Shown: one piece after another, positions 16,396 to 22,971 of the stretch
Layout: every line of letters begins with the position of its first letter
Numbering within the stretch: the first letter of the stretch is position 1
Assembly (NCBI GenBank): GCA_031254035.1
Contig: JAIRVF010000075.1
Span: 1-52,817 of the forward strand
DNA length: 52,817 nt
Reading direction: 5' to 3'
From: Paenibacillus sp.
GTDB lineage: Bacteria; Bacillota; Bacilli; Paenibacillales; Paenibacillaceae
Made by a program: the position numbers and the translations under genes
The notes under the pieces: generated by a model
Told to the model about the DNA's origin: nothing
Database searches by the model: none
What the model saw: the letters and a program-made list of their open reading frames with translations, nothing else

Positions 16396-17257
16396 CAAAG
16401 TACTGCATAAGACAAAGCAGTTCGGTGAGCTGGTGATGTTCTCGCATACGCTGTTTTCTTTGCCTTTTGCGGTGATCTCCATGGTTTGGGCTGCCGAAGG
16501 GTTTCCTTCATGGCATGTCATGCTGTGGGGGTTGATTGCACTCGTTGCCGCACGGAACGGGGCAAATGCCTTTAACCGTCTCGCTGACCGGCGCTTTGAT
16601 GCCGCCAACCCGCGTACGGCCCATAGGCATTTGCCAAAACGTCTGCTAGGGACGCGGGAAGTGGCTATATTTGTTGCCGTAAACTATGCCATCTTTATCT
16701 TTGCGGCAGCCATGCTGAATCCGTTGTGCTTCATATTATCGCCGGTTGCGATTGTTCTGATTACAACATATTCCTATACCAAACGTTTTACCTGGCTAAG
16801 CCATCTTTACCTTGGTTTTGTGATCGCTTCGGCGCCGATTGGAGCATGGTTCGCCGTAACTGGAGCTTTCGCTTTCACGCCGTTCGTGCTAGGAACGGTA
16901 GTTATGCTGTGGATTGCCGGCTTTGATGTCATCTACGGGACTCAGGATATCGAATTCGACCGTTCCCAAGGTTTGTGGTCCATTCCCAGCTATTTTGGGC
17001 TTAAAATTGGTCTGCTGATGGCCAAAGCGATGCACTTAGTGATGATGCTTCTGCTTGTGATGCTGTATTTTACCCAGGGTCTGGGCTGGCTTTATTTGAC
17101 GGGGCTTGGCATAGCGGTCATCCTTCTGATGACGGAGCATGGGATTATTCGGCCCGCCAATACCAAGATCATGAAAACAGCCTCTTATCATCTGAATCAA
17201 ATTATCAGCATGGTGATCCTGTTTTTTACAATGATGGACTTCTTCTTAATTCGCTAA
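16376..17257 (+). CDS. UbiA-superfamily polyprenyltransferase (DmkA/MqnP-like)
   Basis: A 293-residue integral membrane prenyltransferase with eight to nine predicted spans. The first Asp-rich motif, N67-x3-D71-x3-D75 followed by NPRT, and the second, D184-x6-D191-x3-D195, bind the Mg-diphosphate of the prenyl donor. FSHTLFSLPFAV near the N-terminus resembles UbiA relatives annotated as 4-hydroxybenzoate polyprenyltransferases in bacteria without ubiquinone, including MqnP of the futalosine pathway. In the EET locus its job would match DmkA: attaching the isoprenoid tail made by DmkB to a naphthoate ring. ATG 16376 fits GGGGAG at 16362-16367; the GTG at 16367 overlaps that site. It is the last gene of the + run. 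Confidence 0.85.
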   Translation: MMAVGINKVLHKTKQFGELVMFSHTLFSLPFAVISMVWAAEGFPSWHVMLWGLIALVAARNGANAFNRLADRRFDAANPRTAHRHLPKRLLGTREVAIFVAVNYAIFIFAAAMLNPLCFILSPVAIVLITTYSYTKRFTWLSHLYLGFVIASAPIGAWFAVTGAFAFTPFVLGTVVMLWIAGFDVIYGTQDIEFDRSQGLWSIPSYFGLKIGLLMAKAMHLVMMLLLVMLYFTQGLGWLYLTGLGIAVILLMTEHGIIRPANTKIMKTASYHLNQIISMVILFFTMMDFFLIR

Positions 17258-17406
17258 TTCCACATAAAAGGTAAATTTAGTTGATATTAAATAGATAGAG
17301 AGCATACCCATTGAAATGGAAAGCGACACGAAGAGAAGCCTTGATATGGAAGCAGGAAGAATGAGCATATGGAAAGCTGCATCCTCCATAGTTTGATGAA
17401 TGTACA

Positions 17407-17471
17407 AAGAAATCGCTCCTTATAATGGTCGCCTGAGAACTTCCATTGTACAAAGGGCGATTTCTTTTTGT
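17407..17471 (+). terminator. long terminator hairpin after the + EET genes (dispersed repeat copy 1)
   Basis: AAAGAAATCGC pairs with GCGATTTCTTT, with inner ATGG/CCAT pairing, followed by TTTTTG. A second copy in inverted orientation at 28262-28326 matches along its length, so this is a mobile or amplified terminator-like repeat. Confidence 0.75.
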
Positions 17472-17534
17472 TTATTATAAAGCTACCTGCGTTAGCCTAA
17501 AAGCTTTCCGAAGGCAACTATTCTCCGATGTATC

Positions 17535-17610
17535 TCTAACGAAACTACAGAGCGCTATTGTCTCAAAAACAAAAGCAAATGAAATCTAACGAAACAACAG
17601 ATCGTTTCAT
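17535..17610 (+). repeat. two copies of the TCTAACGAAAC repeat family
   Basis: Units at 17535-17559 and 17585-17610 follow the pattern TCTAACGAAAC, six variable bases, then CG-TATT or similar. The same family forms a cluster at 22619-22805. Non-coding; the overlapping short reading frame is not a gene. Confidence 0.6.
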
Positions 17611-17653
17611 TAAGGATACAGAATTATCTGAAGCACTATATTTTTTGTTAGAC

Positions 17654-17716
17654 AAAAAAAGCTCCCCTTACGGTAGCAGGTTATTATTTAACCTGTCTAC
17701 CGTAAGGGGAGCATAT
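17654..17716 (-). terminator. palindromic terminator after dmkB (dispersed repeat)
   Basis: Near-perfect inverted repeat GCTCCCCTTACGGTAG with CTACCGTAAGGGGAGC and inner AGGTT/AACCT, followed on the minus strand by a run of seven T. It ends the dmkB transcript. A diverged relative lies at 52409-52472. Confidence 0.8.
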
Positions 17717-17753
17717 CATGTTTGGGATACCCTCTTGTTTGGTTAACGTCCGT

Positions 17754-18740
17754 CTATGCAGCAAGACCTCCAAAATACCGGTGCAATACCTCCAGCTGCC
17801 CATATGCCGGATGGCCCTGCAGCGGTTCTACAGCTTGCATAGCCGCTTGCAAATAATCCTTCCGCATTTGCTCAGCCTTTGCAAGCGCGTCGCCGGAGCG
17901 GATGCCCTGCAGCACAAATTCGATTTCCTCCTCGGCTGAGCCGGCATGAATCTTTCGGATATAAGGGGCGAGAGCGGTATCTTCCAATGCGTAAAGGACT
18001 GGTAGTGTAACCTGCCCCCGGATGAGATCGCTGCCTGCGGGTTTGCCTAGGGTTTCAGCGGTTGCAGTGAGATCCAGTATGTCATCTTCAATTTGAAAAG
18101 CCATCCCCAGAGACTCCCCGAAACGATAAAGCATGCTTGCCGTTTCAGGTTTTGCGTCAGCGGAAAGCGCCCCTACGCGAAGGCAGGTGGCCATGAGCTG
18201 GGCCGTTTTGCAGCGTGTTTTCTCCAAATACTGCGTAAGGTTCAGATCATAATCATAGGCATGTTGCAGCTGATTATACTCGCCGAGACAAAGCTGGGCA
18301 GTAGCCAGGGAGGAAAGATCATGGACAAAACGATCCTGATCCGAAGTGTACATCGAGAGCAGCTCGACGACCCTCGCGGACATGTAATTCCCGATATGGA
18401 TGGCTTCGGTTACGCCAGTCTGCGTATGCAGGGAGGGGGCGCCCCGCCGCAGATCCGAGTGATCGATAATATCATCGTGAATCAGTGAGGCGGCATGGAT
18501 GAACTCCGCAGCAGCTGCAAGCTGGAACTGACGGCGCCCGGGTCCAGTCGTACCGAAACGACTGCCGGCAATAACCATGATGGGCCGGAGCCGTTTGCCG
18601 CCGGAACGAATCAAGCGAAGCACGCTGCGGGCGAGTACGGAGGTGCGGGGAACATCCTTATCATATTTGACGATATTTTCAATTTCACGGTTAATCCGAT
18701 GGATATCCATCTGAAGGGCTTCATGCAGGGATGGTTTCAT
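17754..18740 (-). CDS. dmkB: trans-polyprenyl diphosphate synthase, DmkB-like
   Basis: A 328-residue cytosolic, membrane-associated isoprenyl diphosphate synthase. It extends farnesyl diphosphate with isopentenyl units to make the quinone side chain, heptaprenyl in the B. subtilis HepT relatives. Seen: GGKRLRP (48-54), first Asp-rich motif D89-D90-x-x-D93 with LRRG, KTAQL, and second motif FQIEDDILD (216-223). The start at 18740 has GGAGG six bases upstream; the longer frame has none. In the Listeria EET locus the equivalent DmkB makes the tail of the demethylmenaquinone used for electron export. The preceding gene appears to encode its small partner subunit. Confidence 0.88.
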   Translation of the reverse strand: MKPSLHEALQMDIHRINREIENIVKYDKDVPRTSVLARSVLRLIRSGGKRLRPIMVIAGSRFGTTGPGRRQFQLAAAAEFIHAASLIHDDIIDHSDLRRGAPSLHTQTGVTEAIHIGNYMSARVVELLSMYTSDQDRFVHDLSSLATAQLCLGEYNQLQHAYDYDLNLTQYLEKTRCKTAQLMATCLRVGALSADAKPETASMLYRFGESLGMAFQIEDDILDLTATAETLGKPAGSDLIRGQVTLPVLYALEDTALAPYIRKIHAGSAEEEIEFVLQGIRSGDALAKAEQMRKDYLQAAMQAVEPLQGHPAYGQLEVLHRYFGGLAA

Positions 18741-18805
18741 CTCTCTTACCTCCACATTTTGATCTGTAATTTCACGGCAGGCAGACAATCCTTGTTTTGC
18801 AGAGA

Positions 18806-19246
18806 TCAGATAGCTCTATGTTGCGCAGCCGATTCATGATGCAAATAAGCTTCAAAAATGGATACCAGCGGTTCATGTACCGGTCTTCCCAGTGCTCGCC
18901 GGATGTACCATGTCTTCAGCTCCGGTGCGAGATAACGCACCAGATCCATTTCCCCAAACTCTATGGCAAGTTGGATGTATAGGCTTTGGAAGTAGTCTCC
19001 GTCCAGTATTCTTCTTGTTAGATCGGGATCGGAATAGCGGACTCCATCATGCCGTTTTCTGGCCAGATCTAGCAGCGTGAATAAAGTTAGCAGCTTGACG
19101 CTGCGTGAATAAGAAACTTCATTTTGCTCCAACATCGCTGCAGCTTCCGCGAGTATGGACAAGTTCGGATCCGGCACAATCATCGCTTCCGGCGCGCAGG
19201 CATTTTTCAGAAGCTGAAGAGTATCATCAATCAGTTGAGTCATCAT
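18806..19246 (-). CDS. HepS-like small subunit of polyprenyl synthase (shortened)
   Basis: A 146-residue cytosolic helical protein. Residues about 70-120 (RRILDGDYFQSLYIQLAIEF, then GEMDLVRYLAPEL) match the pattern of heptaprenyl diphosphate synthase component I (HepS), in which a GDY-x-S-x-Y motif is followed by a GE-x-x-L-x-x-x-L helix. HepS proteins are usually about 250 residues, so the C-terminal half is absent. It lies 65 bases upstream of dmkB on the same strand and is probably its non-catalytic partner setting chain length. ATG 19246 follows AGGGGG at an 8-base spacing; the GTG at 19255 overlaps that site. Family call is moderate. Confidence 0.6.
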   Translation of the reverse strand: MMTQLIDDTLQLLKNACAPEAMIVPDPNLSILAEAAAMLEQNEVSYSRSVKLLTLFTLLDLARKRHDGVRYSDPDLTRRILDGDYFQSLYIQLAIEFGEMDLVRYLAPELKTWYIRRALGRPVHEPLVSIFEAYLHHESAAQHRAI

Positions 19247-19280
19247 TATCGCCACCCCCTAGGAGAAAATCGGTTAAACA

Positions 19281-19328
19281 CTTCCTGATTCACTTCGTAA
19301 TAAAAGCGTATCGTTTGAACAACCTCTT
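19281..19328. repeat. remnant of the large dispersed element
   Basis: Matches an internal part (CTTCCTGATTCACTTCGT) and one end (GTTTGAACAACCTCTT) of the element at 25152-25488, with the sequence between deleted. It lies between ndh2 and the HepS-like gene. Confidence 0.6.
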
Positions 19329-19336
19329 AAAACAAA

Positions 19337-19373
19337 GATGGAGCAACGTGCGTACCAAGCACATTACTCCATC
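19337..19373 (-). terminator. hairpin after ndh2, possible terminator
   Basis: On the minus strand GATGGAG and GTGC pair with GCAC and CTCCATC, followed by TTTGTTTT. It lies 22 bases past the ndh2 stop and would separate pplA-ndh2 from the HepS-like gene and dmkB, or reduce their expression. Confidence 0.6.
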
Positions 19374-19395
19374 TCCGACGAATTCACTACTAGTG

Positions 19396-21273
19396 TCAAT
19401 CCGTGTACAGATACCAGCGCCGCACAACCGGGATCCGTTTCCAGTGTTTTTTGAGCCAAGGCAGAACGTAATAGTCCAATCCGAATATGCTGCCCGATCC
19501 GCCGATCAAAGCGACTCCAGCTGCGAGATACCACAGCATTTCATATGGAGCCATGCCGGAACACCAGATCATGATACCCATGCCGATCGTTGCGATCGAG
19601 GATAACGCTGTAAACAAGCCGACGATCAGCAGGATACCGAAAGTAATTTCGGCGAGGACCATGCCGGTCTGGAACACTTTGGCCAGTACGGTATAATCAC
19701 CGTTTGATTGATAGAAGAAGATATCCATAAATCCGTTCATAATGCTGGTAATAAAGTTAGGAACCGGCAGCGCCGCAACAGCATCCTTAGCGTTGGTTAC
19801 CGCGGAAGCAGCTGCTTGGGCATCAACGGTTTGATTTACCGCTTCAACCGCCTGGCTGGCCGCCGAAGTAGCATCAGCAGCATGCGGGGACGGCGGAATC
19901 AAGAAGATACGCGACGGTTCATCAATGATCTTCCATAATTTCTCGAGACCTTCCGTTAGCCACATAATGCCGACATAGATACGCAAAGGCAGGAGCCAGA
20001 AATTCGGCGAGCGTTTGGAAAAATGTCCTCCCACGAAGCTGCGCCGGTTATTTACATGGAAAAATTCATGCATCATGTATGACCATACTTGAGTAAAACC
20101 TGCGACCGTAAACAGATAGAACATATTGATAAAGTGCTTAGCAAAGAGTGCCATGAAGCCGCTCATCATAAACATACGGTTTGGCAGGCCGACGTTGGCT
20201 ACCCCGTAGCGGCTTCCGATGCAGACCATGGTGCCGTGGAAGCCCGGTTTGTAGGACTTTTTCGGCTGGTTGGTGATGTCGGCATGGATATTATGGGCAA
20301 TGACTGGAGCTGCCTGCTCGGCATTTTCAACCATTTGCGGCACAGGCCGCTCTTCGCCCTCAGGGATGTAGAAAATATTATCGCCGACGACATATACATT
20401 TTCATGATCCACGCTTTGCAGCTTATCGTTGGTGACGATCCGCTTGCGTCCTTGCTGCTGCACGTCAAGATTACCGACCAGCTCGGAGCCTTCCACACCA
20501 GCCGTCCAAACGATAGTATGGGCCTGAACACGTTCGTCGCCCATAATAACAGCTTGCGGGTCAACGCCTGTAATTTTGGCGCTTGTAATCACTTCTACGC
20601 CCATCTTATTAAGGCGTTTTTCAGACTTGGCAATCAGCTTATCTGGGAGAATAGGCAGAATTTTCGGAGCCATATCAGCTACGACCAGGCGTACCTCATT
20701 ACGGTCGATATAAAATTCTTTGCACAACTCATCCCGGAACTCAGCCATCTCGCCGACCAACTCGACGCCAGTAAAGCCCGCTCCTACTACAACGAAGGAA
20801 AGCTTGCTTTTGCGTATCGCTGGATCGGTCTCTTTAGCGGCTTCGCTGAACATCTGCCGGGTCTGCTTTTTCAGACGAACTGCGTCTTCATAAGACCAAA
20901 GCGTAAAGCTATTTACTTCAGCGCCGGGGATGCCAAAGAAGGTTGGCTTACAGCCCGTGCCGATGACTAGATAATCATAGTTATATTTGTTTTTGCGGGA
21001 AGAAAGGCTTTTGGCCGCGAAATCGATATGATTGATATCATCCAGCACGACGTTGACTTTCAGGCCCGCAAATATTTTCTTAAGTTCTATTTTGACCGAA
21101 TCCTCCGGCGCCCGGTTGGCCGCCACCTCGTGGAGCTCAGTTAATAGTGTATGATAGGGATTACGGTCAATTAGCGTAATTTCCACATCATCATTTTTTT
21201 TGAATTTCTTTGCTAGTTTCTTGGCTGTAGTGACACCACCGTAACCGCCACCTAGTAACACAATTCTTTTCAT
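19396..21273 (-). CDS. ndh2: type II NADH dehydrogenase with C-terminal DoxX-like membrane domain
   Basis: A 625-residue membrane protein oxidising NADH and reducing a quinone without pumping protons. Residues 1-400 form an NDH-2 flavoprotein: FAD site GGGYGG (8-13), second Rossmann site VVVGAGFTGVELVGEM (161-176), and the IVWTAGVEGSEL and VYVVGDN blocks. Residues about 425-625 add a membrane domain of about four spans, resembling DoxX, with an Ala-rich insertion (about 455-500) between the first spans. Such extended Ndh2 is the EET-specific form in Listeria, distinct from the shorter respiratory Ndh. GAGGTGAG precedes the ATG. It follows pplA by 69 bases with no terminator between. Confidence 0.92.
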   Translation of the reverse strand: MKRIVLLGGGYGGVTTAKKLAKKFKKNDDVEITLIDRNPYHTLLTELHEVAANRAPEDSVKIELKKIFAGLKVNVVLDDINHIDFAAKSLSSRKNKYNYDYLVIGTGCKPTFFGIPGAEVNSFTLWSYEDAVRLKKQTRQMFSEAAKETDPAIRKSKLSFVVVGAGFTGVELVGEMAEFRDELCKEFYIDRNEVRLVVADMAPKILPILPDKLIAKSEKRLNKMGVEVITSAKITGVDPQAVIMGDERVQAHTIVWTAGVEGSELVGNLDVQQQGRKRIVTNDKLQSVDHENVYVVGDNIFYIPEGEERPVPQMVENAEQAAPVIAHNIHADITNQPKKSYKPGFHGTMVCIGSRYGVANVGLPNRMFMMSGFMALFAKHFINMFYLFTVAGFTQVWSYMMHEFFHVNNRRSFVGGHFSKRSPNFWLLPLRIYVGIMWLTEGLEKLWKIIDEPSRIFLIPPSPHAADATSAASQAVEAVNQTVDAQAAASAVTNAKDAVAALPVPNFITSIMNGFMDIFFYQSNGDYTVLAKVFQTGMVLAEITFGILLIVGLFTALSSIATIGMGIMIWCSGMAPYEMLWYLAAGVALIGGSGSIFGLDYYVLPWLKKHWKRIPVVRRWYLYTD

Positions 21274-21342
21274 GAAACGCTCACCTCGTTAGACTCGATT
21301 GATAACTTGACCCTGCTTTGCTCATCTTGATGTTGTTTTGTA

Positions 21343-22236
21343 TTATTTGGCTTGATCAAGCGCTTTTTGAGCCAGCGTTACATAATCCGCGATGTGGATC
21401 GTGACGCCGGAAATGGCATCGGTAGTTCCATCATCCTTGAGTGTAATAGCTGCAGGGTCCTGTTTTTCAATCAGATAATCCTGTGCCTTGATGGCTTCTT
21501 CATGCCATTCCGCTGTCGCTCCGCCGGCTTTCATGCCATATTTTCCTTCTTTGGATACAGTTTGCTTGTCTTCACCTTTTTCGTTCACGCCACTGAAGTA
21601 GGCATTGATGATTTTGCCGTTTGCGACCGTAATATCCACAGTGGACTTCCAGCCGCTCTTCGCGTCAAGCTCGCCTTCAGCGTGGTAGGAGCCGTCTTTG
21701 AAGGAGCCTGGAGCTGCAGGTCCTGCAGAAAGTGCTTGCTCGGCCAAGGAAGTGAATTCCTTCACATGCACAGAAACACCGGAGATCGCATCGGTAGTTC
21801 CGTCACCCTTGACTTCTATGGCTGCAGGATCCTGTTTCTCAATCAGAAACTGCTCTGTTTTTTCGGCCTGCTCATACCACTCGGAGGATCCGCCGGCAGC
21901 TTTCATGCCGTAATTGCCTGCTTTATCCGCCGCTTTTTTGTCCGGTCCGCCCTTGGCGCTGACGTAGTTCCAGTTAGCTTGTGTGATTTTGCCGCTTTCG
22001 ACGGTGAGCACAACATAAGGCTGCCAACCGCTTTTTTCATCCATTGCGCCTTCGGCAAAGTAAGTACCATCTTTGTAGCTTCCGCTATCAGACTTGGTTC
22101 CAGCCGTGTCCTTCGTTTCAGTAGCGGCCGGAGTCGAATCGGTTGCCGTCTTATCAGCATCTTTGTCGCTGCCGCAGCCCGCGAGCAGGCCTGCCATCAG
22201 GGCACCTGATAATAGAATGGACCATTTCTTGTTCAT
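21343..22236 (-). CDS. pplA: extracellular FMN-binding lipoprotein, PplA-like
   Basis: A 297-residue lipoprotein: signal peptide with lipobox LLAGC, a Thr/Asp-rich linker (25-50), then two tandem FMN-binding domains (about 53-172 and 178-297). Each ends in the flavinylation motif, read as DGTTDAISGVS and DGTTDAISGVT; ApbE attaches FMN through a phosphoester to the final Ser or Thr. The first site has Ser where Thr is usual. The domains also share DG-x-Y-x-AEG, SGW, YGMKA and FLIEKQDPAAI. In Listeria the equivalent PplA is the surface flavoprotein that hands electrons to iron or electrodes. GGAGG lies 9 bases before the ATG. An FNR/CRP-like site marks the promoter. No apbE is present in the window. 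Confidence 0.93.
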   Translation of the reverse strand: MNKKWSILLSGALMAGLLAGCGSDKDADKTATDSTPAATETKDTAGTKSDSGSYKDGTYFAEGAMDEKSGWQPYVVLTVESGKITQANWNYVSAKGGPDKKAADKAGNYGMKAAGGSSEWYEQAEKTEQFLIEKQDPAAIEVKGDGTTDAISGVSVHVKEFTSLAEQALSAGPAAPGSFKDGSYHAEGELDAKSGWKSTVDITVANGKIINAYFSGVNEKGEDKQTVSKEGKYGMKAGGATAEWHEEAIKAQDYLIEKQDPAAITLKDDGTTDAISGVTIHIADYVTLAQKALDQAK

Positions 22237-22374
22237 GTGTCATGACCTCCAGTTTAAAGTATCTATAATAAAAATGTTAAACCCGTAATGAACACCGCTT
22301 TTGCTTCAATTTTGATTGGCAAAAAATCGTGGTAATTAAGCGGATTGATATTCCAAATTTCTCTTGTCGATGGC

Positions 22375-22380
22375 ATTGTA
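22375..22380 (-). promoter_or_regulatory. pplA: -10 box of the pplA promoter
   Basis: TACAAT on the minus strand, with a poor -35 (ATAATT at 22403-22398), as expected for an activator-dependent promoter. The start of transcription would be near 22368, leaving a leader of about 130 bases. Confidence 0.55.
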
Positions 22381-22402
22381 GCATAGGAGTTCAGACTAAT
22401 TA

Positions 22403-22418
22403 TGTGAAAATAGTCACG
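22403..22418. promoter_or_regulatory. FNR/CRP-like binding site upstream of pplA
   Basis: TGTGA-AAATAG-TCACG matches the TGTGA-N6-TCACA consensus of Bacillus Fnr and related CRP-family regulators except for the last base. Its centre (22410.5) is about 42 bp upstream of the inferred transcription start, the standard class II activator position. Confidence 0.65.
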
Positions 22419-22518
22419 ATTTTAATTAATGTTTATTCTTTCTTTATAATCATCCTATTTTATGTCACAAAGTAAGCGATTTCACAAGGTTAGGTGAAGC
22501 AGGAGAGGGGATCTAAAG

Positions 22519-22565
22519 CAAAAAACAACCTGGAACCATAGCCCGATAAAGGGTGATTTCAGGTT
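22519..22565 (-). terminator. hairpin with T-tract between the ABC genes and pplA
   Basis: AACCTG and CAGGTT arms with partial inner pairing, followed on the minus strand by TTGTTTTTTGC. It probably stops transcription from the upstream ABC operon before it reaches pplA. Confidence 0.55.
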
Positions 22566-22618
22566 GATCGCCATATCGATATGTGTGTTCGCAATAAGAG
22601 CAATGGATGACCTGGAGA

Positions 22619-22805
22619 GCTAACGAAACTGTGTAGCGTTATTGTTATAAATAGAAGGCAAATTCAAATCCAGCGAAACTACACATCGTTATTTTGACGA
22701 AAAACGGCATTATTGCCTTCGCTTTTGCTGAATAGCGATACCCAGTTTCGTTAGATTTACAAACTGCGCTATTTTGCCTAAATAACGATTGTAAGTTTCG
22801 TTAGA
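22619..22805. repeat. cluster of direct and inverted TAACGAAACT-type repeats
   Basis: Units of about 25 bp at 22619-22643 and 22669-22693 (direct), 22731-22755 and 22781-22805 (inverted), and a partial direct unit at 22757-22775. The shared pattern is T-x-x-A-x-CGAAACT, variable centre, CG-TATT. The family also occurs at 17535-17610. The opposed units can fold into hairpins. Nothing coding is seen in this part of the spacer. Confidence 0.65.
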
Positions 22806-22971
22806 AGTTGCAGCGTGCGTCTTGCGGTGTGTGTATGCGAACAGAGTGCGTCAAGCAGGTGATTCTACCAGTCTTATAGTGAGGGATTGCATGTGTAGGA
22901 GCGAATGCAATGCATTTCCCGGGACGCCAAGGCGTCCGCAGGGCGGCAAAGCAACATTAAGCAGCAAACTT

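Noticed and set aside
16376..17257. Naming the prenyltransferase mqnP or ubiA outright
   Set aside because: Motifs show the superfamily only; other futalosine or ubiquinone genes are not in the window, so the acceptor ring is uncertain.
17558..17746. 62-codon plus-strand reading frame
   Set aside because: It runs across TAACGAAAC repeat units and the terminator palindrome, so it is repeat sequence and not a gene.
22619..22805. Repeat cluster considered as a CRISPR array
   Set aside because: Units are in both orientations, degenerate and irregularly spaced, and no cas genes are present.
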